DNA of 64,000 nucleotides from Euglena gracilis (GCA_039621445.1 CP154955.1:11024241-11088240); one strand, 5' to 3'; positions 10,680-23,204 are shown, counted from the stretch's first letter. The notes: generated by a model not told the origin, from the sequence alone. A program made the numbers and translations.

Positions 10680-10783
10680 GTGGTTTTAGGGGAAGGCACC
10701 CCGCCAACCACCACCACGGGTGCCGCCACCCCTGCACCGTGCACGTTTCTCGGACTGAAAAAAAAGGAATTCGGATGCCAAAC

Positions 10784-10935
10784 AAATTAATGTAATTAAT
10801 TTAATTATTCGATTGACTTAATAAATCAGGAAGTTGTACCATTTAAGCGGTTGTAATTAACGGTGCTAATTAATGTCATTAATTTAATTACTCAATTGAC
10901 TTAATAAATCAGGAAGTTGTAACATTTAAACGGTG
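10784..10935 (+). repeat. Two-copy AT-rich direct repeat
   Basis: TAATG(T/C)(A/C)ATTAATTTAATTA followed by TTGACTTAATAAATCAGGAA and GTTGTA(C/A)CATTTAA occurs twice, about 83 bp apart. It is an AT-rich island in a GC-rich intron. Confidence 0.8.
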
Positions 10936-11175
10936 CTCCCGGACAGGAACGGCCCCCCCCCCGGCATTTCTTACCACAGGGGGTTGCACCATCCAGCAGC
11001 TTTTTCCCATCCTTGAGACTCCCCCATTGAGTGATTGCAGTCCTTGTCCACCCTCCAAACGACAGTCTGGGTTGAGTCGGGATGGGCAGCAGTGGTTGGC
11101 GTTTGCCTCTGGGGATTCGTAGCTGTTTTGGTGTGAACACTGAGAGCTGGGGGAGTTTGGTGTTGCGCTCCCCAG

Positions 11176-11231
11176 GTCATCCTGAGCAACAACACGTTGG
11201 ACTACCAATATCTCACTTCGGCGCAGGCCAC
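11176..11231 (+). CDS. Lipase gene, penultimate exon
   Basis: Phase 0 start after CCCCAG, reading VILSNNTLDYQYLTSAQA. Ending at the AC|GTTTCG donor gives phase 2, which fits the final exon. Longer versions ending near 11251 are possible but break the phase. Confidence 0.55.
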
Positions 11232-12598
11232 GTTTCGTGCCAGGCACGCAGGTCATTCCGTGCTTGTCCGAGTGTCTTCTGCTCAAAAAAAAAACCTCAA
11301 AAAGTCGTATTGATATTTTGTTTTGTTTTTATTTTTGGATATTTTTATTTTTCTTTGTAAACCCTCCCCCAAATATTGCCTCCCCCCCCCCTTGGGGTTG
11401 CACTTCAATAAAAAAAATACCCCCCCCACTTTCGGGCCGCCGACCTCAATTTTCCCTCGAAAGAAAATGAAAAGAATAAAATTGTGTTTGAAAATCAAGA
11501 GTTCGTGGCAATAAATGGCCAAATAAATGTGTTTTTGTGGGCCATCTGGTCTCCAAAATGTCAAACAGATTATTGCTTAAGCACCTGGGGGTGGGGTTGT
11601 ACACAGGCTGGCCATTTGCTGAGTACCGGGGGGATGGACTCCCCTCCCTCCCAGGGAGGAGAGGGGAGTTTGGGGGTCCCCCGATTAAAAGAAAATTCCT
11701 CCAGCACTGTGCGCCGAGGTGGATTTTTGCAAAACAGTACAAAAAATTGCCAAAAAGGGTTGCTGGGTTTTTATTTTGGGTCTTAAGAATTTTCAAAAGA
11801 TTTCGAAAATCTAATGTCGAAATCTTTTGAAAATCCTTTAGAAGAACAAATAATACCCCTCAAACCCAAAATAATACCCCCCTCGGGCGGGGACTTCGGG
11901 CGAAAAAATAATACCCTGAGGGTTATTATTTGGGAGGGGGGCTCATCCTCTGTGCCCTCGACGGAAATGGTGCAGAGCGATTTCTCTTCATTTCAACTCG
12001 CCAACACTCTTTGCAGGACATCTTGCGGACCTCGCGACGTCTTTCGGGCTTCTCTTTTTGAGATTCGCATACAAATGCAGATGTCTGCCCCAGTTATTTT
12101 ATGCTGAACCTCCATCAAGTGAACACCTGAAGAGAGGGACAGGCCTTTGGACCCATTCATGCAATTCACACCTGCCTCAGGCATTGCTACACTGCACGTT
12201 TCAATCTGCGAGTAAGGACGCTCCAGAAGCGCTTTCCCATTCCCCACACCAGGGATGGGAGCCTTTCGACGTGACGTGGAGGTCGCACACCTCCGCTTTT
12301 ACCACACAAAAAAATGCGAAAAACGATGGGGGCGACCGAGCTGTCGATCTGTCGATCAAACCCCCCCAATCACCAAATGCAGGGAGCGGGGATTGGGGGG
12401 GGGGGGCTCCTCGCCCCCCCCCCAGCATTGACTGCAGGTTCGTGATCTTACAAGCAGGGAGAGGTGGGGGGCACCCCAGGTTTGCCAGTGACCCCCTGCC
12501 TGACGCACAAACCCCCCCCCCCCCCCCCACCAACGTCGCAGCCAATGCCACACCCCCCTCCCGCCATGCGGGTCGGTGTTTCATGGCGGCACCGACAG

Positions 12599-12749
12599 GG
12601 GTTGGGAGGAGAAGAGCAGCCTGGGCCTGTGGAGCAACCACGCCATGCTGGAATACCTCGCCCAGGTCTACGCCCACCAGCCCGTGCCCGACCCAGCGCT
12701 GGGGGCGGCCCTCTCCGAGCTGCGGGAGCAGCAGCAACCGCCACCGTAG
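12599..12749 (+). CDS. Lipase gene, last exon with catalytic His and stop
   Basis: Reads GWEEKSSLGLWSNHAMLEYL, then AQVYAHQPVPDPALGAALSE and a Gln/Pro tail, ending TAG at 12747-12749. The His in NHAML sits where class 3 lipases have the catalytic D/NH..M..Y. An in-frame upstream acceptor (start 12542) would lengthen the exon. Both choices need phase 2. Confidence 0.75.
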
Positions 12750-13572
12750 GGGTTTGGCGCACGGGACCGCCATGCGCAGGGCGTCCACGGTGACATTGCC
12801 GGTGCATCGGCCAGGCCCGTCGTCTCGTGGCGTTGCTCCGTTACGGCGTCCTCGGGATCGATTAATAAAAAGAACCCCACGTCGTCTATTTGCCTTTGGC
12901 AAACGAGTTTCCTCACAATGGCTTTCGTATCGCTGGCTTGTTGGTTCAGTGGCTCTTGCAATTTAACAAAATTGTCTTTAATTCCACATAATTCATGCTT
13001 TCTTGATGGTCTGCTCATTTTCATTAATGACATGGCAACAACAATCAGCTTCAGAAGATGTAACAGTTTAATTATTTCCATGCCACGCTTTGAATTGTGC
13101 CAGAAGCCTGATTTTGAAATTTGGGGTTCCCCTGAGTACAACTTTTCACCATATTTATGATTGAGTCATTCCCAACACTATATTTTGCACCAAGCAGCAG
13201 CCATCGAATATTGTGTGTTTGACCCCTATTGTAGCCTCCGTGGGGTGTACCTCTCCGAATCAAATCATGTGCAACTTTTTTACGACATGAGTTTCTGCAA
13301 ATGACCTCCTGAAAAAATTATCACAATTTACTTTTTCGACGTCTGAATTTTACCCCCCTCGCCGACAATTCACAAGAAGGATCAACCCCAACTTTACCTC
13401 CTCTGAACCCAATTCAAACACCATTTTTTTTTCTGCTTTGCTCATTCGTTTGGAGAAGGTTTCATAGATACAATCGCGTTCCAGATCGCCGACACCCCCC
13501 CAATGTCACCTTCTCAGGCGACGCATTCCAACCCCCCCCCCGGCCCTCCCGTCGCTACAGCGTGGGCTTCGC
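12750..13572. other. Intergenic region between lipase and PLAA genes
   Basis: No exon-like sequence seen. It holds the likely lipase 3' UTR with AATAAA near 12864, followed by AT-richer sequence that should contain the promoter of the next gene. No TATA box or other element could be singled out. Confidence 0.5.
12864..12869 (+). terminator. Candidate polyadenylation signal AATAAA
   Basis: A canonical AATAAA lies about 115 bp after the lipase stop codon. The placement is plausible but unproven. Confidence 0.4.
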
Positions 13573-13717
13573 ATGAGTGCCGGCTTCGAGCCGTTCCTCC
13601 TGCGGGCGGAGCTCCCGCACGATGAGGACGTGCGGGGGGTCGGCGCCTTCCCGGCGCTGGAGGGCGGCGTGCTGACCGCCTCCCGCGACCGCACGGCCAA
13701 GCTATGGAGTTTGAGGG
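13573..13717 (+). CDS. PLAA: PLAA exon 1, start and WD40 blade 1
   Basis: ATG start giving MSAGFEPFLLRAELPHDEDV and ending SRDRTAKLWSLR. The HDEDVRGV and SRDRTAKLW segments correspond to the N-terminal blade of PLAA (HELDVRGL, SRDRTTRLW). The exon ends in phase 1 at GTGCGC. Confidence 0.9.
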
Positions 13718-15165
13718 GTGCGCGTGTGGGTGGTGCGTACACACTGGGGAGCCTGCAACGCATGATAACCCGCCAGAACCACCAGAAGGGAAATGCAGCA
13801 TTCATTGTTTGCCACGTCGGAGATGTGCACCCCGACTCACACACCGGGTATCAGCACCAGCTTGATGGGGGTCCCCGTGGGTGTGAGCGTGCCATGGCTC
13901 ACGTTTGTGGCTGTGAGTGTCAGTGTATAGCATGCAAGAAAGTTCAAAGGTTCTTTGTCTGAGAAGTTAGATTTTCCTCCAAATGCCACCCCCCCCCCAA
14001 CGTTCGGTGTAAGGAGGGTGTTCGGGGTGGAGGAGGGTGACCGGACCCCCCCCCCTGGACCAGAGGGGTCACCCCCCCCTTGCCAGGGGGGTCCGGACCG
14101 ACCCTGTGGGGTACCCGGGACAACCCAATATTGCCTTCCGGCGCTTTGCACCAAAAGGTTTTGGCATTTTTTTGGCATTGATATGCCCATGATGTGGTTA
14201 AAATGGCATTTTTGGCCAATTTGGGGGGGGACAAAAATCCGTTGGGTTTTCATTTGTTTTTGAAGTGCCGAACATTTTTAGACCCAAAATTGACCCCCCA
14301 AAAGTGGTCCCCCGACCCCCCCCCAGTGGATGGGTCCGGACCCCCCTCCCCCTGGGTCCTAAATAAAAACCGCTGGTGCGACCCCCCATCTGCCCTTAGA
14401 TCGAACCCTGACCCCCCCAAAAAATATGTAACATGCCTGAAATTTTTGTAAGAATACAAGGCAAGTACAACTGGACAGACCAGGGGGGGGGGGTTCGGAC
14501 CCCCCCCCCTGCATTGAAGAAATGGCCCCAACCCAAAGTCGCCTGGATTTTGGGGTTTCCCACCAAGGTCCCATGACAAATTTTTATGGTATCTTTTAAG
14601 GTATAGGATCAGGGTTAGAGTTTTGAACAGGGTTAGGATTTGGCCTGAAATTGGGCCTAATTTTGGCCCAAATTTCAGATCCGAGTTCGGCCACACCTCC
14701 TAATTTTGGCCTAACCCCAAATAATCCCCTTCTTCCCTGATCCTTCTTCCCCAATCCCCTTCTTAACAACAGTTGTAGCCCTAACCCAACTCTTGAACTT
14801 AGCAGAACTGCCAGCAAAAGCCAACGAAACCCCACCAGCTTGCCCTCCTTTAATTACTGCCCCCCCCCCCCCCGAGGGGTCAGTGGGAGAGCTGCCAAAT
14901 AAAAACCACGAGGTGGTTTTCTCTTCAGTGGACGAGTCACGCAGAACAATTTCAGATTTTCATGTTGATGTAAGAAATCATCATTTATGTAGATTTTTTC
15001 CAATTTAATATTCTTTTATTTTTTTTATGTTCTTCTGAATATTGTATTAAGAATTCAGTTTACTCAAGAGTTAACTTGCATTGATACTTATCCTATATGT
15101 CTGCTTGCCAGAGTTTTTTTGGATGGCGTTACAGAATGAATTTCGGATATCCGGTTGCTGTGCAG

Positions 15166-15236
15166 ATGGGCGGTACGAGTGCACGAGGACGTTTGTCGGC
15201 CACGAGCATGGGGTCTTCCAGGCCATCAGCCACAAG
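15166..15236 (+). CDS. PLAA: PLAA exon 2, WD40 blade 2 start
   Basis: Phase 1 to phase 0, reading DGRYECTRTFVGHEHGVFQA. This is the Gly-His turn of a WD40 blade. Splice sites are TGCAG and GTGCAT. Confidence 0.85.
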
Positions 15237-15476
15237 GTGCATCTGCAGATTCGGCAAAATAAACCTCTCCGGCCATGATTTCTGTGCGAATATCAACACT
15301 TCTGTGTGCATCCATATATACACATAAACGTTATATTGAAAATATATGTGTTGTTATGCATAATCTGTGCCCTGATTGGTTCCGCTTGCCAGACTGTGCT
15401 CAGATAAGGGTCCAAACACCTAAAAACGTTCCACCGGTATGAGTGCGTGTGTCTGCCCCCCCTGCCCTCCCTGCAG

Positions 15477-15605
15477 GACACGGTTGCGCAGGACAAGACG
15501 CTCATCACGTGGGACTGGGAGACCGGCAACCCGATCACCTTCCTCACAGGCCACAGCGGCCCCGTCAGCTGCTGCACGTCCCCGATCGATGGGAGGATCG
15601 TTTCG
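15477..15605 (+). CDS. PLAA: PLAA exon 3, WD40 blades 2-3
   Basis: Reads QDKTLITWDWETGNPI, TGHSGPVSCC and DGRIVS, matching the NDHNICIF..GHKNTVCSL part of PLAA. It runs straight into the (GT)n donor tract. As sequenced it ends in phase 0, while the best exon 4 acceptor wants phase 1. Confidence 0.88.
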
Positions 15606-16293
<688 letters not shown>

Positions 16294-17007
16294 GCTTTGA
16301 AGCGTTTAGTCACCCATGAATCCTTTTCAAAGCCCCAAAGGTCCACTAAAGGGCCAAACGAAGTGGTGGTTGTCGGATTGCAGGTGACAGGGAGCCTCAG
16401 GCTGAACGCCCACGAGCCCACTGTCTGCACACTGTGTTGCCACCTTCGCGATTTTTGTGTGAAATCGGCTGTCATTTTGACAGCAACTATGTAGTGCAGT
16501 CTGGACAAAAATGATGGGAAACAAAGGGAAAAAATGATGATGATGGGAAAATTATATTTTTCACGGAAAATGGTGGCAATTCCAACTTGTGACCAAAATG
16601 TCTTGGCAAAAACGCAGCTCAAAATGTCAGAAATGGTCAAAATGGCCTTTCTTTTTTCAAAATGAGTTTCTTTTTTGTGATTCATCAATAAAAATATTGA
16701 CCAATGTCATACCCTCATTTTTTGGTGTTGAAATCTGACTGCCCCTGAACGTGGCTCAAAAGAAAGGCGTAGAAAGAATATGGGGGGGAAACAACGGGAA
16801 AAAATGACAGAAAATGTTCGGTGGTTTCCCGTCATTTTTCTTTCCCGTCATTTTTTGGGTCTTCTTTTTTATTTATGCTCGTTTTTTCAGATTGTTTGAT
16901 GAGGTTGGATTGGGCAAAAGAGTGTCTGCAGAACGATATGGGCTGTGTCCGTCACTCCCTCTGAATGGCGCAGGCTGTTTTGCCCTCCCTCCCCTCCACG
17001 CACACAG

Positions 17008-17133
17008 GGTCATGGGACTCCACACTCATCATCTGGGCCGCGGACGGCACCGCCCAGCACACCCTGCAGGGACACAGCAAGAACGTGCTCTGTGTGTGCT
17101 GGCTGACCGTGGACCTCATCCTCTCCGGCTCCG
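17008..17133 (+). CDS. PLAA: PLAA exon 4, WD40 blades 3-4
   Basis: Phase 1 to phase 1, reading GSWDSTLIIWAADGTAQHTL then QGHSKNVLCVCW and LILSGS. GSWD and LQGH are near-identical to PLAA GSWDTTAKVW..LQGH. An alternative upstream acceptor (start 16972) keeps phase 0 with exon 3 but would insert 12 residues. Confidence 0.9.
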
Positions 17134-17432
17134 GTCTTCCCTCTCCCTCCCAGGCTGGACCCCAATTGTTTCACTGATGTCGGTATGGAGGCAGATGGTT
17201 TGGCGCGCACACCCAAATGTGCACGGCTGGTAAACAATGGCTGGGAAGAATGCCAGCACAATCGTCACTGCTCGGGAGTCTGGAAGCAGAATGCTAAGTG
17301 CGTCATTGAAGATAGATGACATAAAACGTTCTCCGTCGAGGCTGACTGTACGACTTGAGGAAAATCTGCTCTTGCAATAGCCGAATATCAAAATGACCCC
17401 TCTTGGCTTGTATTCTTACCCCCCCTCCCCAG

Positions 17433-17534
17433 GCGACCGGTCCATCATCCTGTGGAGCAGCGCTGGCAAAAAGCAGAAGGTCCTCACGGGGCATACCGAT
17501 GCCGTGCGAGCGGTGAAGGAGGTGCCAGAGATAG
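17433..17534 (+). CDS. PLAA: PLAA exon 5, WD40 blades 4-5
   Basis: Phase 1 to phase 1, reading GDRSIILWSSAGKKQKVLTG and HTDAVRAVKEVPEI. It matches the ADKTVKLW..FSGHEDCVRGLAIL segment of PLAA. A MITE has inserted 30 bp after its donor. Confidence 0.9.
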
Positions 17535-17564
17535 GTAGGTTCCTCCCAAGGGATGCATTCCATC

Positions 17565-18001
17565 CAGGGAATTTCTGGGGGGGGGGTCCAGCCAGCCAGC
17601 AGCTCAAATTCGGGCTGGGAGCCCCCCCTCCCCGCGGGGGTCGAGTGAAATGAAGTTGGGTCCAGCCCGGCCGGAGGCCGGGCCAGCCGGCCGCAGGCTG
17701 GCCAGCCAACTGGGCTGCCCAGCTCACCTATCCATGCATTTTTCCCCCTCATCACAGCTTCCTCCATCACAGCCCCCTAGCCTTGATCTAGCTCCATCCA
17801 TCAAAATGTCGAAAATGGCAAAAATGTGTTAGAAATTTTGTTTTTCATCGACCCAGCCCAGCCCCCTGCAGCCCCGGACCCCCCCCTCCCCCACCCCCCG
17901 GGGGGAGGGGTCCAGCCAGCAGCTCATTTCCAGCCAGCAGCCTTTTTGCCAGCCGGAGGCTGGACCCCCGGGGGGGGGGGGGGTCCTTAAGAAATTCCCT
18001 G
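17565..18001 (+). mobile_element. hAT-like MITE, family 1, copy C with 8-bp target duplication
   Basis: Begins CAGGGAATTTCTGGGG and ends CTTAAGAAATTCCCTG. It is flanked on both sides by ATTCCATC (17557-17564 and 18002-18009), an 8-bp duplication typical of hAT transposons. The interior is shared with copies A and B. No transposase is encoded. Confidence 0.85.
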
Positions 18002-18242
18002 ATTCCATCAAATTTCATATTTGAAACCCCCTCCAGAGGATTAGTTCTTTTTCCACGTTCAGTGGCCGAGCAGCAGCAGTCCACCAAATACAGTTCGCCG
18101 TCGGGCTGCACTCCAGACAAAAGGTATATGTAGGGCCCACAGTAAAAGCCGAACATTTTCCTGGGCGGTTCAGCCAGAAATGTGAGTGTAGTCAAGCTGG
18201 TTTTAATTTTTTCTTGAGGGAGGCCCCATTCCTCTTCAACAG

Positions 18243-18331
18243 GATTCATCTCCAGCAGTAACGACTGCACGCTCATTGTGTGGTCGTACTCTGGCGACCA
18301 ACTGCAAATCCTGGCAGAGCACAGCAATCTG
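18243..18331 (+). CDS. PLAA: PLAA exon 6, WD40 blade 5-6
   Basis: Phase 1 to phase 0, reading FISSSNDCTLIVWSYSGDQL and QILAEHSNL. It corresponds to the FLSCANDASIRRW..YYGHTNYIYSI part of PLAA. Confidence 0.88.
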
Positions 18332-18679
18332 GTATTTAACCCTCCCCCATGACATGAATTACCTGTGCACCTCACCATCATCTTGAAAGAAAGCCCAAAA
18401 AAATGCACTATTCATTTGGGACCCCACTGAGTTCTGGATCCCCCCCTCTTTCCACAAACCTGTGTCCAAAGATATGCATCTGGAATAAAAGGATCGTGGA
18501 TGAAGTATTGGAGCCTAATTTAGCAAGGTGCCATTTTCAGGGATTGATGGCCATGTGTTGCAAGAATCAGATACCAAACACAGCCTTCTGGTACCTTGAG
18601 AACTGGGGTAAATGGTGCTGTTGGGCAAAGGAGGGTTGGAATTTTGACACTCTAACCAATGCTTTCTCATTTCCTGCAG

Positions 18680-18744
18680 GTGTACTGTGTCGCCGTGCTC
18701 TCCACGGATGAGTTCATCTCTGGTTCGGAGGATAAGACTCTGCG
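18680..18744 (+). CDS. PLAA: PLAA exon 7, WD40 blade 6
   Basis: Phase 0 to phase 2, reading VYCVAVLSTDEFISGSEDKT then LR. It matches IYSISVFPN..TTAEDRSLR of PLAA. The donor CG|GTGTGT gives the phase needed by exon 8. Confidence 0.88.
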
Positions 18745-20611
18745 GTGTGTTTGCAAGGTGTTTTCCAGGTGGGTAACCCGAACCAACAATACGAAGGATG
18801 CATTTAGACAGTCTATTTCGCATTTAAGCTTTTCAGAAGTTCTTTGCGCAATCGCGCCAATTCTGAAAATATTTTTTGTGCTCCATTCTGCGCTCCCAAA
18901 ACGAGATTCACCCCTTTTTTTGTGCTTTGGACTGGGGCGATGCCGGCTGGCCTTTAAGCGACCCCTGGGAGATGCCCAACCCCCCCCCCTTTATTGTTCC
19001 CCCCCCCAATCGACAGAGACGATGTCTTGTATGAAAAACACAAAAAAGGGGTTGAGGGGTGGTTTTCAGGCCGCTTTTTTCTCTTGGTGCTGTCGGCCTT
19101 GGAGCGTGCCCAAAACCTCGTGGAAAAAGGCCCCCCTGTTTCGTTTTTTTTTTAACGCCGGTGAAAGCCCCCTGAAACGGATTTCCGAAAATGCCTCATT
19201 TTGCTTTTTCCTGCATGGGCTCTCAGACCGGGGGATGTGGACCAGTGAAGAAAATCCACGGTGCAGCAGTTTGGGAAGGCTGAGAGGTTCGGAATACAGG
19301 GAGAGAGGTATTGGTGTTTTCAGAGCGTCGGCACTACCGAGCCATGAGGGTACCGATTTCACCCACACCCGGCCAGCAGGCATTTAGCCCCCGGGGGGCA
19401 AGTAAAATCTTGCTGCCGTTGAAACAACACAAGCAACTGCGCAAAGGGGTTGGTGTGCCGAGTTTCACACCCCAAATATGTTTGTTTTAGACTGGGTGAT
19501 ATACTCCCTGATCTTCACGGGAAATGAAGCTGCTCGGAAACAAACTCTGTCTGTCGGCCGACAGGATCCATTACGGCAATTTTTTGCGCAATTGCGACTT
19601 TCAAAGTTAACATAATTATTCATTTCCCATTGTCCACAAGATGCTGAAAAGGGTCTTCATTTTACGGACTCTGCATATCCGTGAAAACAAGAGCTGCTGT
19701 TGTTAAAATCATTGTCCACTTCCGTTCTTGAATCATCGCCGGACGGATGCTCTTTGGCTGCGAACTTGTCGATCAGCTCCCAGATGGTAGAATGTGTAAG
19801 ACCACAAAGTCCGTGGAGTGACAGGCTGCACCTTCAGAATTGTCCAATGCTCTTGTTGCAATTTGAATCGGAACCTTCAAGTTCCCTCTGTGCCCAATGT
19901 CCGGTTCTGCGGATTTTGAGACGCGTGTTTTCACCCAAAAACAGGACCCCAAAACGACCCCAAAAAGGCCACAATTACGAAATGGGTCCTTTATTGCGCG
20001 ATTGTGCAAAGCAGGTCGACTTTTGTGAGTGAATTGTAAAGAGGACCACCTAAAATGCTGTGCAGGCACATATATCATGGCGCTGTCTCGTTAATTGGGT
20101 GCATATGGATAATAAACTCTGATTTCAACCTGCTTCTGGGAGGGGTACATTGAAATGGGAAGTGAATCTACCAATCTTCACCACATTCGGACAAGTGAAT
20201 CTACCATCTTCACCACATTCGGACCACAATGAAAATTCACGATCGTTTCTGGGACAAACCAATGCCTGGTGAAAGGTAAATATCCGTACTTTTTGTGGAA
20301 TTCTGGGGAAATCAGATATTTGCAAAAGAGGGGGATAATCTGCAACCAAAAATAAGAAACGGTCTGCGAAAACATTGCGTTTTAGCATCAGTACAAAGAC
20401 CTCACAAAACCGGCGCTGACATCGCGACCGCCTGCCGAGCGGGCCTGACCCGCACCTGACCCACAGGAAGCAGGTCTGAAGGCCACATCCACCCCAGCCA
20501 ATTTCGACGCCTCTCTCCACGTAACCCAAATCCCGCTGGCCCAGTCGCCACACAACTCAGTGCCGTGTGCAGACCGTTCTGACTGTCAATCCGTGCTCCA
20601 CCCCACCCCAG

Positions 20612-20746
20612 GGTGTGGCGCGGCGGGGAATGCATCCAGACCATTCCCCACCCAGCGATGGTGTGGGACGTTGCCGTGCTCGTTAACGGCGACATCGTCA
20701 GCGGCGGCAGCGACGGCAAGGCGCGTGTGTGGACCCGCCAGAAGGT
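20612..20746 (+). CDS. PLAA: PLAA exon 8, WD40 blade 7
   Basis: Phase 2 start, reading VWRGGECIQTI, VWDVAVLVNGDIVSGGSDGK and ARVWTRQK. It matches IWKHGECAQTI..LDNGDIVVGASDGIIRVF. Ending at 20746 gives the phase 2 required by exon 9; a donor two bases earlier is also possible. Confidence 0.9.
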
Positions 20747-21048
20747 GTGTACCCCCCCCCTCCGCCGAGACAGGGTGAGGTTGCCAAAGAGCACAGTTTG
20801 CACCGGTGTTGGCCACAATGAATGAAGTGTTTCACCTATTTTTCGAATTTTGTTATTTCAGAGGGGGAATAAAATTGTTATTGTCACCAAAGGCCACTTT
20901 CAGTATCAAAATTCCAAGTGGATATCGTTTCATTCATTCAATTCCATTGATTTAGTTTTTTTTTTTCATTTATGAATTCAAAGTCTATTTTCTGTTTATA
21001 TGTTATGAACCATTTTGAAGAATTGTTTTAATGTGCTTTTATTTTCAG

Positions 21049-21224
21049 CGGCATCGACGGACAGGCAGCATTTCACTGCCTGCAGGACCAGGCGAACGCC
21101 GCCCTCATCCAGGCGCTGGAGGGGCAGCTGGCACAGCAGGAGGTGAACACGAAGGTGGTGGGTGGCGTCGACGTGGCGAAGCTGCCGGGGGAGGAGGCCC
21201 TGGCAGCCCCGGGGACGAAGGACG
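21049..21224 (+). CDS. PLAA: PLAA exon 9, propeller-PFU linker
   Basis: Phase 2 to phase 1, encoding GIDGQAAFHCLQDQ, an Ala/Gln helix and KLPGEEALAAPGTKDG. The LPG...PGT(K/R)(D/E)G signature is the conserved linker ahead of the PFU domain (LPGREHLNEPGTREG in PLAA). Confidence 0.88.
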
Positions 21225-21688
21225 GTCTGTCACTGTGGCCGCACGCAGACGACGGGCAATCTTTATGATGCCAATTTTGCTGTGTTCTTTTGTCAAGATA
21301 TAGCCAAATGATGCATCAATCAGTGGTTTCAATCAATGGCGAAAGGTGCAGAAATGTCACGTTTTTCTTCTTTTGCACAGGATATCAGTGCATTTCGATG
21401 GCAGCCATTGTTGATGCATTCTTGAAGATTTCATCATTTTGTTGTGTTGTTTTTTCAAAAAAAAAACAGAAGCCACATTGCAAAAGATTCTTTCTTGGAA
21501 AGATACTTTTTTTGGAAAGGATTATTAATAATTCTTTCGAAAGGGGTGGAAATTTTTGAAAGAGCAACCAGTGATTCTTATTTTGTTGTCATTTGTATCC
21601 TGCAACCTTATCACAGTTGGGTTGGGGTGTGATTTTGGTCCCAAAAGTCGAGGCGAGTGGCAATCATTCAGACCACATACATGTGCCG

Positions 21689-21691
<3 letters not shown>

Positions 21692-21742
<51 letters not shown>

Positions 21743-21962
21743 CACATGACATGTGCATCTCAGAACATAGGCACGCAATATCCCTGACACCACACCACAC
21801 TACACCACACCACACCGCACCGCACCGCACCACACCACACCACACCACACCACACCACACCACACCACACCACACCACACCACACCACACCACACCACAC
21901 CACACCACACCACACCACACCACACCACACCACACCACACCACACCACACCACACCACACCA
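21692..21962 (+). repeat. (AC)n followed by (ACACC)n satellite
   Basis: (AC)n at 21692-21740 and a CACAC/ACACC pentamer array at 21786-21962. The array ends only a few bases before the exon 10 acceptor, so it doubles as the pyrimidine-containing acceptor region. Confidence 0.95.
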
Positions 21963-21968
21963 CCGCAG

Positions 21969-22102
21969 GGCAGATCAAAATGGTGAAACGAAAAGGCCAC
22001 CCCACGGCGGAGGTGTACACGTGGAGTGCGTTCGAGGGCAAGTGGTCCAAGACGGGGGACTTGATGGACAGCCCCGGAGACTCCGCCACGATGGGCCGCC
22101 AG
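21969..22102 (+). CDS. PLAA: PLAA exon 10, PFU domain start
   Basis: Phase 1 to phase 0, reading GQIKMVKRKGHPTAEVYTWS then AFEGKWSKTGDLM. It matches [30 protein letters not shown] of the PFU domain, the ubiquitin-binding module of Doa1. Confidence 0.92.
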
Positions 22103-22383
22103 GTCCGTCGCTGTGTGGCTGGAAAGGTTGATGCGACGGCAACAAATTCAGGCATCTTCGAAATGCAATTCACATTAACGTTCAACGTGGTTCAACGTGG
22201 TGCAGTATTTATTTGTTATTTGTTTATTTCTTGTGTTCTGTGTTGCCGTTCCGTGCCAATGTTTGTGTGGGTTTGTCTTGTGGGCCTTTGTCTGTTGTCT
22301 TGGAGCCCCAACTGCAACACAGTTCCGGCCTGGCAGTGTTTCGTGTCTCTGTTTTTCTGTTCTTGAATGTGTTTGCCCCTCAG

Positions 22384-22464
22384 GAGTTGAATGGCGTGAT
22401 GTATGACTACGTTTTTCCTGTGGAGCTGAATGCGGGGTCTGGGAAGTTCCAACTGCCCAGGGGG
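22384..22464 (+). CDS. PLAA: PLAA exon 11, PFU domain
   Basis: Phase 0 to phase 0, 27 codons. It reads ELNGVMYDYVFPVELNAGSG and KFQLPRG, matching the EGKEFDYVFSIDV..G.SYKLPYN segment. Confidence 0.88.
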
Positions 22465-23056
22465 GTATTGTTTATCTTTGTCAAGCCCATCCATCGCATA
22501 CCACTACTGGCCACAGGTAACACACACGTGCATGTGCACATGCGCGCACACATGACATGAGAATGAACACAACACACAATTTATTTCACAACTGACTGCA
22601 GAATACATCGAATCCAATGAGAACCCCCACACACTAGTGAAAAAACTCTTGTGAAAAGTGCTTGTTCCATTGGCCAAGTGTGTCGTCCACCAAGCCTCAC
22701 ATGTCACATTCCCAGAACAATGAAATGTTTTGGGCAGAAGGAGGATTGCGTATTCAATTTGTTTTAAGGAGGTGAAGTTTAGTTTTGAAATCCCAGTTGC
22801 AACAAAAAAATCAGGGCAGAGCTCTCAGACTTTGGGTATTTCTGGGTGGAATGCAAGTATTCGGAGCTGCTCATCTGCACCAGAGATTATTTTTAAATTT
22901 GGTCTGAAGCAGGGGGTAGATCAGGAGGAGATACCTGCAAAGGGGGTTTTCTTTCATTTACGGCGCAAAGTGCCCAAAAGTGGATCCCCCCCCGAATGTG
23001 ATAGACACTGCAGAGACTGAATGCTTTCCTCCTAAGGTTCGTATATTTCCCTGGAG

Positions 23057-23109
23057 CCAGGCTATAACCGCGGCGAGAATCCTTTTATGGCCGCCCAGCG
23101 CTTTATTTG
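23057..23109 (+). CDS. PLAA: PLAA exon 12, PFU domain micro-exon
   Basis: Phase 0 to phase 2, reading PGYNRGENPFMAAQRFI. It matches the LPYN..D(N)PW..A..F(L/I) strand-helix of PFU. The acceptor GGAG is weak, but phase and homology fit both neighbours. Confidence 0.8.
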
Positions 23110-23204
23110 GTGTGACTCTTTGTTTTGTGTTTTATGTATGTGTGTGTATCATTGTGTTTGTGTCACACAATTGTTTAGGCACTGGCCAACCCCCCCCCCG
23201 GGGG

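Larger units (their letters stand above)
628..12749 (+). other. Gene 1: sushi/CCP-lipase class 3 gene, 11 exons proposed
   Basis: This gene probably encodes a secreted triacylglycerol or phospholipid lipase of the class 3 family (Pfam Lipase_3 type). The exons, read in order, give a Cys-rich module with a sushi-like domain, then the lipase fold. The fold shows an N-terminal helix, a degenerate oxyanion-strand region, a HRGF-like turn, the nucleophile elbow GHSLGG, the strand TFGAPKF, the acid region SDPVPPLP and the C-terminal histidine in SNHAMLEYL, followed by a TAG stop. Ser, Asp and His of the triad are all present. Exon phases agree at nearly every junction, including from the sushi exon into the lipase exons, which supports one gene. 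Exon 6 needs one inserted G. The gene may start further upstream, and no signal peptide was found. Introns hold tandem duplications, MITEs and simple repeats. Confidence 0.75.

Noticed and set aside
12016-12060. Possible additional lipase exon after TTTGCAG
   Set aside because: No frame gives a lipase-like peptide, and the flanking exons already join in phase without it.
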